A stretch of DNA of 64,000 nt from Pegea sp. RAD2-039 (taxonomy: Eukaryota; Chordata; Thaliacea; Salpida; Salpidae), in the NCBI GenBank assembly GCA_034620365.1, contig JAQGEQ010000213.1, positions 124,001-188,000 of the forward strand. The letters run 5' to 3'. Positions 14,211 to 31,046 of the stretch are shown one piece after another. Position 1 is the stretch's first letter. Each line of letters begins with the position of its first letter. Under the pieces are notes generated by a model. That model saw nothing but the letters and a program-made list of their open reading frames with translations, was not told the DNA's origin and ran no database searches. The translations under genes were made by a program, and so were the position numbers.

Positions 14211-15738
14211 AAAATTAATAAAATAGATTCAACTTATGTGGAAACCTATTCTAAAAGAATTAAAATATTAGCTTTATTTCTGCACTCTATTTTGAGTCAG
14301 TTTTATTTTCCAAACTAACAATTGCTTACGTGAGCAAAATAATTGTTTTTTTCATAAATTAAATTTCAATGCATTAATTCTTTCCCTGAGAAATTTGAAA
14401 ACTCTTAAGCAAAGTAAACAGATTTTTGAAACTTGAACAAAACTAAAGCTTATAGATGAACAGACAGGATATACCGATCATATAACAATTACAGAAGAGC
14501 AACAAGCTAACTTATCTATAAAAACTTAGTTCAAATACTTATCTATAAAGATAAATGATAAAATTTTATAACTTTAAAATATTCTGAAGTAGTTTAAATT
14601 TTTCGATATTATGTAATTATAAACATTGGAGACACTAAAGTGACTACAAACATTTTCATGATGAAATATAAACATAAGCAATATTTCAAATCTAAATTAA
14701 ACCTTTTAATCGATTTATCAATATTCTAGCATTTTAAAATAAGAAGATAATCAAGATATCTAATTATCCATTTTAAATAACTTATCGTTTCAAAAATAGA
14801 CTATAATTTTAACGTAAGACACAAAGAAAAGTCCAAAATAGAAATGTGCATAATAAAAACTTTAAATAATCAAAACTTATTTCAAAAAATTGATTGCTGA
14901 ATTAAAACTTTAAAAATTAAAAACACCGCCAAAAAACTTAACTAGTCAAACGTCCCTCTAAACCTATGATAAGTTTGAACGTTTGAATAGACTATACTGA
15001 AGTAGGAAATGATTCGACCGTTTTGTGCATGTGAAAAATGATATGATATCAAAAGAAAAAAATTATAAGACTTGATTTAAAAACAAAACTTGAGAATTTT
15101 TAAGATTATAAAAAACTGTAAAATTATTTAGTTTCCATATCACAAATTTCATAAAAAAATAAATAGTTTTAAATAAGGCGTATCATATATTTAGTATTGA
15201 ATATAAAAATCACAAAAAAATTTCATATGCATCTTGCAATTTTCATAACTGATTGTTTTTATTACTTTAATAAGATTACTTTCAACTATAATATTTGTAT
15301 TACTTTTAAGCTTATAATTATATTTTAATCAGGCGATTACTATTTTGTAATAACTATAAACTATAACAAATTTTTTCAGTTTGTTGAAACAAGCTTAAGA
15401 TAAATTAGTTCAAAAATATTTTTTTCTTACATTTTCTAAATTGCTTGCTTTAAAATTGCTAAGCATTAGTCCTTAAATCAAATCGTAAGCATTTTTGACT
15501 ACCTAACGCAATTTTAGTTCGATATATAAATTTTTCCTGGTCGATAATTTTATACAAACTGACCGAAAAATCTGTTCATTCTAAATGGGGATTTGAACTT
15601 CAATGGTGATACAAATAGAAAAGTTTACCAAATTGCACTTCAAGTGCTTTATTCGTTAATAAGAATAAAAATTATTAAAAAATTTTTAAGTGCATAGAAA
15701 CATATCAACTTGAATTTAGTAACAAATCAAAACAAAAT
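14211..15738. other. Upstream flank of the CENPF-like gene, no gene seen
   Basis: AT-rich sequence with no reading frame, RNA gene or clear repeat that I can support. It should contain the promoter of the minus-strand CENPF-like gene, but no TATA box or initiator stands out. Confidence 0.5.
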
Positions 15739-16850
15739 ATGGTCAATTGTATAATCATCATTAATAACTCTGTTTCAAGTTTTCTTAAGACCTTCAGTGA
15801 TGTTTTCCACGGTAGCTTTATTAGCCTTCTTCTATTCAATAGTTGTATTAATAATATTACAGACTGTTCTTCACATCTAAATGGTTATGAAAATATAATG
15901 CTCTTTGCCGACGATACCAAACTTTATACTTTACACTAGTTAATCTTCAATCCTTCTTAGAGTCTACTAACCTATGGCTTCAATCTAGACAACTCAAGCT
16001 AGCTATCAACAAATGTTTCTATCTTTTAATAAGTAAATCCTTAAAATCACTAAGGACTTCGGCAGAACTTCTCACGATTTGAAAATGGTTTCGCCACGTA
16101 AACTATTTGTTCACAATTGGCTCAGCTATTTGATGCTAAATTCTCAAATGTCTGAGAAAAAGAAATATTTGAACACTGCAAAAACTTTTCACCGCATATG
16201 TAAATCCCAAATTAGAGTTCAACTCCTCTGTATGAAGTCCTTGCCTTGAAAATATATGACAAAGGTTATCACATTGTTTACTAAAAAAGCTTTTCTTAGA
16301 CGTGGCATACGCTTCTTGAAAAAGCGTAAATGATATATATAATCTTTGCAATACCGGCACTGTTTCTTTGACCTTGTACTGCTATATAAAATTATTTATG
16401 GTATCTGTCATTTTAATTTCAATAAATTTTTTAAAGATTACAATTTTTTATACGTCCTCAGAGACTCATGATTTAAGATTAAACTACTCATCCTTTTTAT
16501 AACACCCGGTGAAGTAACAGCTTCTTTAATTAGGTGCCCACGGTTTAAAATTTCCTTACCAACTCCATGACTACATCAAAATATATCATCTCTTTTAAAG
16601 TCTTGTTTAAAAAATATGCTTAAAGTGATTTCCTTAACAAGTGATATACAATCCTGCCAGCTTCTGTATTTTCTTCACTTATTTTTTATATTGATTTTTA
16701 ATTCATATTTTATATTTTATTTATGCCTCTGCAGTGTTCCTACCATTTTTATATTAATTATACTAAATTGTTAATTAGAACTTTTTATTATCTTTCCACT
16801 CATGTTATTTTGCTTTTGTTGGCTATAATTTCTCACTTGCAGCCATGAGT
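15739..16850 (+). mobile_element. Decayed non-LTR retrotransposon, reverse-transcriptase 3' half
   Basis: A frame at 15739-15939 ends LLLFNSCINN...IMLFADDTKLYTLH, matching the palm region of non-LTR reverse transcriptases (LLFNIFINDI ... LFADDTK). Broken frames continue downstream with LWLQSRQLKLAINK, then FTAYVNPKLEFNSSVWSP-like sequence near 16190-16250, the usual order in CR1/L2/Jockey-type elements. Several stops and frameshifts interrupt it, so it is dead. The 3' end probably falls near the repeated taattacaag sequence at about 16880; target-site duplications were not identified. Confidence 0.8.
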
Positions 16851-18190
16851 TTATGAAGATAATATTACTATTGTAATTACAAGAGCAAAACTCTAGCAAC
16901 TCAGGCCAAGCAAGTTTAAGAATAGTTTAATTTATAAAAGCTGTGTGCCAACAAAAAAATCAGCAACATAAATTAATCAATCCATATAGAAAGATTTTAT
17001 TAACAAGATGGTTACTGAGTTTATGAAAACTATAAAATCACAGTGTCACCAAATGCGAATTTTAATTAATTTTTATCTATTTATTGCAATAAACGCGAAG
17101 GAGGATGCCTGAAAACAGAACTAATTTGAATCGAATTAATTATTTAAACAAGTAATTTTTTCTTTTTTAAAAGTACTTTCTAAAATATTTTTTCTTTATA
17201 TTTGTTTCCAACTACTTAAGATCAAAATCGTCAATTCGTATTTTATGATTTCAGCCTTTATCGTTTTGATTAATTTATTCATTGATAAATTAGTTTTAAG
17301 TAATTATTTTTACACAATAGTTAGATAAACGATATTAGAATCATGAAAAATAATTTACTTTTTCCCAATATTTTAGCTTTTTTGATTTGGATAGAATTAG
17401 TTTTTTTCTATAAAATATCTTCTTCAAAGTCTATCGTTGTTTTCGAAAAAAACAAACATATCGACTTTAATGATTGAAAATAAATTTTTCCAATAAAACT
17501 GTTTATTGAAATTAGCATTTAAACAAGTTTTATGTCAAATAAAATAATCGATTTAAGCTTGACATTTCGATTCTGACATTTAATTTTAAAAAGTATTTTT
17601 AAACGATTTCACTTCAATTCAACTATTGTTATCTGATATCAAGCGAAAAGTAAAACCGATAACTTAAAAGCTACTCTTTAGAACATTTTTTAAATTCTCT
17701 TTAAAATTTTATCTAAATGATTGCATCAAGAAATTCTATTTTATGTTTTTTTATCATTTTTCATACTTTTTCTTTACTTAAAAAATGTAATATTAAAAGA
17801 AGTAAAAATTATTCTAATTAAGTAATAAAATTTAATCGTTTTAATCCAAGGAAAAATATAAGAACTTTTATTAAAGTGATAATAAAGACTATGTTTGAAA
17901 AATTTAACTTTTTACTGTTTTATTATTCTATAAAAAATACTTTATTACTTTTAAACTGATTTAAAAGATAAATTTAAGAAAAGTTTTTCAAAATGTTCAA
18001 CATTGGTAGAAAGCATCTTGAAAATTTTGAAAAAGACAAAAAGAAAAGAAAACAAATCACAAATGCATATATATATGCAAAAAAGATTTCTGGAGTAGTA
18101 AAAAAATTTGTGTAAATATTTTAAATAAAACAACATTGCATAGAAGACATAAAGTTGAAGAAATGTTTGAAAGATGGTCAGTAAATGTTT
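16851..18190. other. Non-coding stretch between retroelement remnant and PTPDC1
   Basis: AT-rich. It contains a retroelement tail fragment at about 17085-17135. A short open frame at 17951-18136 is low-complexity F/Y/L and is not supported as coding. PTPDC1 3' UTR sequence must lie just below 18191, but no single polyadenylation site is convincing. Confidence 0.5.
17085..17135 (-). mobile_element. Retroelement 3'-tail fragment
   Basis: On the minus strand this reads caggcatcctccttcgcg followed by tttattgcaataaa. It is the same 3' end seen at 58495-58545 (plus) and in the SINE at 42224-42445 (minus). Only the tail is recognisable, so it is a 5'-truncated copy. Confidence 0.75.
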
Positions 18191-21100
18191 CTATGATACA
18201 ATTACAGATGAATGAATCATAGACAAAGAATTAGTTTGATCTTGAAGAAGGACGTTTTGTGGAGGTTTTGACCAAAGTTTTTGTAGTATTTCAGATTTCA
18301 TAAAAAATCTAGCTGAAAAAATTATTCAATTTGTAATTTAAATGATAAATAAATTGAAACTAATAGAAACTTAAAATTAATGAAATCTAACATCCTAAAC
18401 TTCATCATTTTAGTTTTTAAATGATCTCTGAATTAACAACTAAAATAAGTCTCACAATTATGTCCACCCTTGTGTGATAAAAATAACGTTTTAGACAAGA
18501 ATTAAGCATTCAAAACTTTGCAATTGGTTTAGTTACATAAAATAACCATCGTTGTAAGCTATTTTCTTCAAATATAAATTTGAATTCTTCCTAATTTACC
18601 TGATGGCTTAGAAGTTAATTTAGAAGCTTTGTTGTTGGGACTGAATCGCGTTTTTCCCAATTCCGAATATTTCAAATCACAGTATTTATTCACTACCATC
18701 ACCTAATGCAAAATTATTAGATGAAAAAATTGGTGAAGTTATTGAATGCTACCAAAGTGTTTATCTGATCTTCATCAAATACTCTATCTCTTCGAACTGT
18801 TGTCATGGCAACAACCGATCTTTGTACAATAGCTTGAGCTGTTTCGCGAGGTAGAGGAGGAAATGAAGTAATGAAATCCAAAATACAGGAAACTGTTGAA
18901 GAAATTGACTGAAAAAAATAATTTTAAGGAATTACAAATTTCTGTTCTTTCAACAAATTTACTTTTCCAAATGTCTTTAAAATGTTTTCAAAAGTTTTAC
19001 AATTTGCTGTTGAGTCTTTCATTACTTCAATTATTTGTAGAATTTCTTCCTTTTTCAAAACAGAATCCTCTAAATGTTCTAACCACGACCACATAAGAGA
19101 AGCAAGTGCAAACACATCTTCATCTGTTTCCAATTCCTTCCAACAATCTTTATTTGTATTTATTGAAACTTGTCGAGCATAAACCTTTGAAAAAATCTGA
19201 ACTTTTCGAATTGAACTATTCTTTTTGTAACAATTTTCAGCAAATTGTTTTTTGGACCTACACAAACTTGAATCTTTGAAAATTGTGTTTTTCTTATTTC
19301 TAGCAAATGTGCGGTGCAAACGACTGATATATGACCAACATTTATGAATTATTTAAATGTAAAAAATAAAGTTGAATAATTTTTCAAAACTAGAAATAGA
19401 TAAGAAAATTTGACGTCAAAAATTTGAAGAAAAATTTCGAATAAAAACCTTTTCCCAAATAAATTCATTGTTTTGAAGTTTGTAAGCAACAGCATCAGCA
19501 ATGTATAAAGCTTTAACCGAAGTTTTTGTAAGTTGATCATCAACAGATAAAGATAAATCTTCCAAACTTTTCCAAGATCTTGCTTTTACATGCTGATTAA
19601 TATCAAGCTGCTTTTTTCTTGCTGCATCGTCCGCATCGTCCTGATCACTTATTTGAAAGTTATTTGTGTCTTTGAAAATCTGTTCAGTTCTGAAATAAAA
19701 AGGAAAAAAACGTTTTGATGAAATTAAGAAGACTCACAAAAAAAGATGTTGATTATTAATCACAAATTTCTTGAGCTGAAATCTTAAAAACTTTTCAAAT
19801 TTTATTTCAAATAAAAGTTAGAAGAAATTATTTCCTTTTACATTTGGCAAAATGTCAATATTTGAATAATCGAAATTATTACAACAAATCAAAATGAGAA
19901 ACAAACACATTGTTTTCTTATAAGTTCTTTCTTAAGTTCAACAAAACCAATATGTAACAATCATTAACTAAATTTAATAATATTTCTGCTAATTTTAATA
20001 AATATAAAAAGTTGTCATCAAATCACTTGTATGTGATAGGAGTAAGGATCTCCTTTTGGGATTTGTGATCTTCATCATCATCTGCTGAAGATAAAACTAA
20101 ATGTTTTAGAGTTTGATGCAAAAAGATAAACTGACCCAACAGATTGGATATTGTTGTGATATTTGTTGACTTTTCAATGACGATGGTTTCAGAAAACTTA
20201 TAAAAAAATGATTTTGATATATACCAATTAAAAATCAGAAAATAGAGAAAACTTATTTGATTGTAAATAAAACTATTTATTATATAATATGTTCAAAATA
20301 AATTGATTTAGTGATTTTGAATAAAGTTTATAGATTTCTTAAGCCAACAATGTAAACATTTCCAACAATAAAATAATAATATGAGGAGAAAACGTCAACA
20401 TTTAAATTGTGAAATGTTGTTTCAGTTGAGCCTTCTTTTGTACTGAAGTTTCATTTTAACTGTTAGCTCGCAAATTAGTCGTCAAATTTAATTGATAAAT
20501 GGCAAAAGATTTGTAAATTCAATTCATGCAATTAATGAAATAATTTAATATTTGTAACTTATCAATAAAAATAATTTTGAAATACATTTTTTTCTAGATT
20601 TTCATCGACTGTATCTAGTTTTGAACAGTTATTAATTTCAATACTTTTAAGGTGTTCTTCTTCTGAAAAACAATTAATAGAATCAAGTTGATATTAAGGT
20701 CTTAGAAACCTGAAGCTGTTCCAACAGTTGTTTCTGCTTCTAGTCTTTCTAGATACTTTTTATCATATAATTTGATTTTTTGTTTATCAGTTTCATGAAT
20801 ACTAACAGAAGCTTCAAAAGTTGTGTTTTCAACTTCTTGCTCATTACTAGATGTTGTTTCAAAGATCAAGTCATCAGAAGTTGAAGATTTTTCTATAAAT
20901 TAAAGAAAATAGTTTTCAGAAGGAAACCGAAACTGGTTAAAAACTCTTAAATCATTTTCAGTGATCTTCATTTACTAAAAGTTGTCACCATAAAAAGAAG
21001 AATTTTCCCTCTTCAAGCTAAAGCGACGATTTTGCACAACATTTGTATTCCGATAAGTTTTGATCGGAGACCCAGTAGGTAACACAGCTGGTGACAAACC

Positions 21101-23486
21101 GATCTGCATATGTTTCTTCCGATTCAATTCATTTCTAGCTTCATCTGATTTCAAATCATTTTCATTCAAAGCAAGACTGACTGAATTACGAACATTTTCC
21201 TAAATAAAACAACAAGTTGTTTACTGAGTAGGAAATAATTCTCCTTTTTTGCTACTTCAATAGTTTTCTTCAATTTAGCTCACGTACAACTTTCAATACA
21301 ATCATTCGATCGATTTTTAGTTTTTAATTTTGTTGCTTACTGAAGATGTTTTTCTTTCATTTTTATTATTGTTATTTGAATTTCTTTCTAAATTTTCATC
21401 TAAATTTTTTTGTGAATGTTCATCATCAGAAAATGAAGTTTCTTCAATCAAATTTTTATTGATGCCATTTGACCAAGACTTTTGAAGTTCTAGTCCAATT
21501 GGTTCTACTTCATCAAGACATTTATTCAATTCACCATCTGAAGCTGAGGCAGATGTCGGAAAATGAAAGGAAAGTTGATCAGATGACTTCTGAAAGATCA
21601 ATTTGCAAATCAAAGTAGAAAATAAGAAGAACTCTACCTCGTTGTCGATCCTCACTTCATACAACTGATGTATAGTATTACATCTTCAAATAAAAAGAAT
21701 TAAAAACCAACTTCCTGTAAAGTTACTTGCTGTCACCTTCTCAAACTTCGAGACTTTGGTTCTTCTTCGTTCTTCATCAAACTTGTTAATCTATTGGTTA
21801 CCACATAAACGATCTTTGGTATAAATCGAAGCTGACGTAATTCAGACCCATGAAGCATTTGATTTTGTCGATGAAGAAATTGATCAAGAGTTAAACGTTT
21901 CGAATTCGGTGCGACCTGAAGTTAAGAGGTCGATTAAAGAAAGATTGAAGATTGGACTGACTTGAGGAAAAATAACTCTGAAAGGCCGTAAAAATTGCCA
22001 GAATTCATGAATACAAGCGATTTGTCCGCGGGTTTGAATCGAGTTGCTTCGTTTATCTCGTATACGCCTGATAGCAATAGCAGGTTGCATTCGTTGCGAA
22101 TAAACCAAATAACAAGCAACAAGAACTCCTGAAACAAACCAATTTCATTGATTTCATCGAAAGTTCACTTTTTAATTTCAAACAGAAATTTGTTGAAAGT
22201 GGCTTTTGAAATCACTTCAAATTGAAAATAACCGCCGACTAGTTGATAAGTAGAAACAGTTTCAACCTGTCCTTCCTAACCCAGCATGGCAGTGGACAGC
22301 AACTTTCCCCTCTGATAGAGCAAACGACATCACTTTGACCATATCAAGGATTGTATTCATTGATGTTACTCCGTAATCTTTCCAACCAAAGTTATAAAAG
22401 AAAACTGAACAGAAAAATGGCTTTTTAGTTTTTTGAGATTTAATTATTCAATAAAATATTTTTATTTTTATGAACTCACAAAAACAAGTTTGTAAAATCT
22501 ACAATACTTTTAATTTAAATTATTTATAAGAAGAGCATTTTAATCTATCGGAACAATTTGGTATAACTTCAATGACACGGTTAAAAAATCAATATTCGTT
22601 TTGAAAGCTTACTATCATTATCCATGAACTCTTGGGGGTTGTAAGTGAACAAACTATCTTTTTCCAAAGGAGGCCCACAACTTGCGTGTTCACCACGTCT
22701 TTGCAGATTGATTATTGAACAAATATTATTTCTTCAAATATTATACATATTTTAAAATATTATCATAAAATTGTGACTAATAAATTTCAAATAATCAAAT
22801 GAAGTCGACTCAGTGACCTAAACACTTTCAAAACTAATTCTATTTACTTCAATCAGTGTTTACTCAAGAAAGGTCAAATCCTTTTAAATCAATAAGTGAA
22901 TTTGTTTTATAATATTTCAAAAAAATTAAAGGAGAATTATATTTATAATAAACATATTTTTATTAATATTGTTTTGAAAAATCAATTTCAAAACTTTCTC
23001 TTTTAAACTTACTCTTTAAATTGCTCAATAATCTTATATTCTTTTATTACTTTTGTTGAAGGTCTCGACATGGCAACCACATCATCAAGGACCCTATGAA
23101 AAGATTTAAAATTTGAAAAACAAATCTTTAAATCTAAATACCAAGATGAAAAGACTCCTTTGATAGCCTGATCTTCATAACTCCATCTGTTTGGATTTTC
23201 CCATTTACAATTCTTTCCACCACAAGCCATGGAACATTGCATAGGTCCTGGTATTGTTTGGCGAATCTTTTCACCAAATCGAGTATATTTTGCTTCTGGT
23301 ATTTCTAAAGTAAGTTATATAAGAACTTTTGTAAATTAGTTACAAATGTATTAAAAATGTGGATTGTGATCATAAATCAATCTTAAAGATTACTTTTTGT
23401 AGGATTTGAATTATAAGGATATAAAAACTCGAAATTAAAGATGGCTTACCATCTGTAGGAATTTTGTCCGAAAAATCAAAGCTCAT
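18191..23486 (-). CDS. PTPDC1: Protein tyrosine phosphatase domain-containing protein 1
   Basis: A dual-specificity-type cysteine phosphatase; human PTPDC1 is reported at centrosomes and affects cilium length. Nineteen exons with consistent phase encode about 906 residues (human about 750-800): 23450-23486, 23142-23304, 23013-23093, 22613-22731, 22267-22404, 21962-22128, 21737-21915, 21638-21683, 21341-21589, 20989-21199, 20710-20892, 20586-20662, 20136-20196, 20027-20084, 19449-19689, 18963-19292, 18753-18908, 18600-18702, 18191-18312. Diagnostic blocks are GPMQCSMACGGKNCKWENP, the signature HCHAGLGRTG (catalytic Cys172, Arg178), RSNSIQTRGQ, and a conserved C-terminal region with LASLMWSWLEHLE. 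The active-site motif is intact. The middle (exons 9-14) is low-complexity and unconserved. The acceptor at 19292 is the least certain; 19323 would break phase. Confidence 0.95.
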
Positions 23487-26400
23487 TTTCAATCAATCTA
23501 GAAAAATAATTATAAAAAATTAATCACCAGAAAATAATAAAATAAGAGGTTACTAAAAGTATAAAGTTTTATATTAAAAGAGATGGATTATGCTAATCTA
23601 ATCTCAAATCTTAAAGAAAATTAAGTTAAGATCAGTTTTTTTCAAAGAAATTTTTGTGATATCAGATATTTTAAACTACTTAAAACTTTATGCTAAAAAT
23701 AGAACTCATTTTATTGCAAGTTCACACTTGATATTTGAAAGTAATTAATATACTTTGTAAGAACTTTATTTTTTAATAAAAATGATAAAACTTAATCATT
23801 AGAAATAGTTTACCTAAAAGAGCTATAATAGAAATTTCAATATTTTATTATAAATCATAAAGTTGATCAAAATTTGATACTTATTTGATATTAAAAAGTT
23901 TTACATTAATTATTCTAATTAAAAATCATATTACAATTTAAAATAAATATATTGGAAAGTATAGATACCTTATATAAGTAATTAATAAGAAATTAATTAA
24001 CAAAAAGATTTGAAAAATAAAAACACATGTTTTAAAAATTGATAAAATAATTTTTTAAAATAAATTTTTAGCAAAACTTGTCTAAATTTAATAAATAAAT
24101 TCCACAGAAATAATTAATAAACAAGTTGTAAAATCAGAAAAAAAGAAAATCTAATTTTTTTGTATTACACACTAAATTACGATTTGATGTTGGCGTGTGC
24201 ATCTTAACGACAATAAAATTTGGTTCTTTTTAATTTTCATGCTTCGATAAACACGATCAAAATTATATTGAATTTATAAATAATTAAAGTATTGTAAATA
24301 AAAATAAGATGAGCAAAAAGTTGTTTAAAAAATGAGTAGAATAATTTTAATTATATCATATGTAAAAGTTAATAAGCATTTTGTATATATAGCAGAGAAG
24401 CTATAAGATGCAAATATAAAATTGTTATAAAACGCATAAGTATATTATGTTTATATTATATCGCTTATATTATTTATGCCTTATCGATTTATCTGTTATC
24501 AATTAGAACCTTTTTGTATAACTGTTTTTCTTTTTTTTTCAATAACTCAAATTTCTGTGTTTGCAGGTGGTCAAAGAAGATTTAATATTATATTATATCG
24601 TTAATTAATTTCCAAAACTCTGCTATTTACAGAATAACGCATGGCTGCAGATACTGAGTTATCTATAGGCTTATATAGAAACACAAAACAATATTACTGA
24701 AAAAGATAAAGAGAATAAAGATCTCAAAAACCAACATCATTTCATTCATGAACTCAGCATAATTTATTTAGAATAACCAAACACCGTAAAGCCATCAGTA
24801 AGTATGATAGGGGTATAAATTGCAAAAAAATTAAATCAAGAAAATGTCCGATCACTTGTCAACAGAATCTTTCAAAGCATATTGTGTTAACTCAATTTTT
24901 AGCAAAGTGACAGAATCTGCTTAAGTGATGGAGTCGGAAAGATAATTCCAATATAGTTACTCTATTGAAAAAGCTATTAGTCCATTGGGTGTAGATAAAG
25001 TTTTTGATTAAATTTGACAATAACTTCACTAGGTGAACTTTAGAGAACATATAGATGCTTGTAATCTTAAATTGAATAGTTTAGATTAATATCCAATAAT
25101 AAATGTAAACAACACCATGAGAGATTCAGAGGTCATCGGTGACATAAAGATTTAACATTAAGAGGCGATTCTCGTAAAAGGAAAAGGGGGTATGCAACAT
25201 GTAAGGAAAGCTTTCTGAGTAAATGAATAAATGAATATCTTTTTTAATCATTATAATGTCATTTTTAAAGAAAGAACTCCATATAGTAGAACTGACTTCT
25301 AACTTGAGACAAACGTTTCTAGCGTAGAGTTTCATAAAAATTCCTGTTCTTGATAAATTAGAGAATATAATATGTAGTAGCCAATTTTAAAGAAGTGGTT
25401 GACGTGGTGAGTTTATTTCGAATCATGAGAGATGAAAATACCTACATGATATTAGGAAATTTTGTTGCTGTTTAAATAAAATTCAGATATCGTTGGGCTA
25501 GAGTTTAAGAGTTTACTTATTGCGAGGTAAAAATTATTTTCCCAAGAGCATTGCCACTGATGGAGACATGACAAGAACAGATCACCGAAAAAAATCTTTG
25601 AGGAAGAAATCATTCTTAATTTTCGTAAAGGAAATTTTGAAAAAAAGATGTCAAATTTTTTGTCAATCCAAAGATTCGAATAGAAGCTACGCGTGAGAGA
25701 AATTGGTCAGTTGTTTTATGTATTATTTCTATCTCTTTTTATTGACTGAAATAATGACGGAGCTTTTGCAAGATAAAGAACTGGAAGATAACGAAAAATT
25801 AAAGTCGTCTATTACAGGTTAAATAAGAGATTAAATAGGGCGCTTGATGAATAAGAATAACTTTTTTCAGGTGTATATGTTAGTTTGTCTTAAAAGTTGT
25901 GGACACTAGTGAAAATACAAACACCAATTAAATCTTGTGCATGAGATTTAAATATGTATATACATACATAGTTGTTAAAAGTAACTGCAAAGAAAATCAT
26001 TAACATCTTAACATTTTTACACTTAAGTTTTATCTGTTTTTAACCTTTATACAAACTAAAAACACAAAAATAGCGAGCCCTAGCAACGTAATCGAAATTA
26101 TCATAATCAACATTTCTTATCTTACGGACTATAACTAATTGCGAATAAAAAATTTTAATTGTTTATGTTACAAGTATGACAAAGCGATTGCCTAAATAAT
26201 ATTCAATTTGTGTCTGAAGATAAAATCAAAATTATTTTTAGATTCAAATTTTTTGTTTAAAGGCTTATCAATGTTTATGAAGATAAACTCGCTAAAGTTC
26301 TTTGACTTGAAAAGTTGCCAAAATCCTTATTCTAATATTATGGATCATTTTTTTGTTTTAAAAGTTTATTACAAAATTAAACCTCAAATTAAAGCAAGCA

Positions 26401-27190
26401 AATCTTTTAAAACAAATTTTATTTTGTACTGAAAAAAAAACAGTTTATGTTTCTAGCTATATATTTTTTTCAGATTAGATCTTATTTTGTTTTTTGAGTA
26501 ACAAATATTTGTTACACAAATTTGTAATTGCGGTTTGCATAACATACATCATTAGTTAGTCACTCACAATTTTAAGCTTTACTCATCAGCTATTTTTAAC
26601 TTTTTTTAATTACTGTGATTTTCTATAAAATCAAGTTTAAATTATTTTTAATGATTTTAAATTTTTAGTATACTAGCAGCTTTTAAACTATAAGGTTAGT
26701 AAATGTGTTTTATCTTCATGCGAGTTAAATTAAAGCATCAAATAAAAATCTTTTCCACTGAGTTTCAAGTGAATATTGCAAGTTTTTTTTTAAACTTAAA
26801 TTATATATTTTTTATTTATATATTTTTGTTGATTAGTAACATAAAATAATTAAGCTGATTTTTGAATAAAAATTGGGCGAATTTGATAAAATTGTATTAA
26901 ATTATTGAAGTTCCTTAATGTTTGTAACTATTATATCTATTAACTTGTTTCATATTTTATCAAAACTCTCTTAACAAATAATTCTGATATTTTTAAAATA
27001 CTTGTACAACTTTCAGAAAAAATGTTAAATAAAGTTATTAGGTATCAAAATGCCTGTTTAGTTAATAAACAATAGTTTTGATAAAATTTTGTTAAATATC
27101 AGATGGAGGCACCCTGTAAAAGACGATTATCTCAAAAGAAACTAAGTAATTTGACAATTAAAACTAAAAGTTTATTACTATTTATTTAAG
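23487..27190. other. Divergent intergenic region between PTPDC1 and tau-tubulin kinase
   Basis: Shared upstream region of two head-to-head genes. It is mostly AT-rich single-copy-looking sequence, with a reverse-transcriptase remnant at about 24900-25385. No other coding sequence is supported; the frame at 26208-26432 is low-complexity and has no recognisable similarity. Confidence 0.5.
24900..25385 (-). mobile_element. Non-LTR retrotransposon remnant (C-terminal RT region)
   Basis: Minus-strand frame 25335-25126 reads CLKLEVSSTIWSSFFKNDI, then NRLLMLNLY further down. It resembles the thumb region of CR1/Jockey-like reverse transcriptases (..RPKLEYSSTIWSPFLKKDI..., ..RLKMLNL...). Stops follow, and a weaker FNRVTILELSF-like block appears near 24930, where these proteins end. 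Degenerate and not functional. Confidence 0.6.

Positions 27191-31046
<3,856 letters not shown>

Noticed and set aside
17951..18136. Minus-strand frame of 61 codons below PTPDC1
   Set aside because: Low-complexity F/Y/L composition, no splice context and no similarity; it lies past the PTPDC1 stop.
26208..26432. Plus-strand frame of 74 codons between PTPDC1 and TTBK
   Set aside because: Lys/Phe/Ser low-complexity sequence in AT-rich DNA, with no splice partners and no recognisable similarity.
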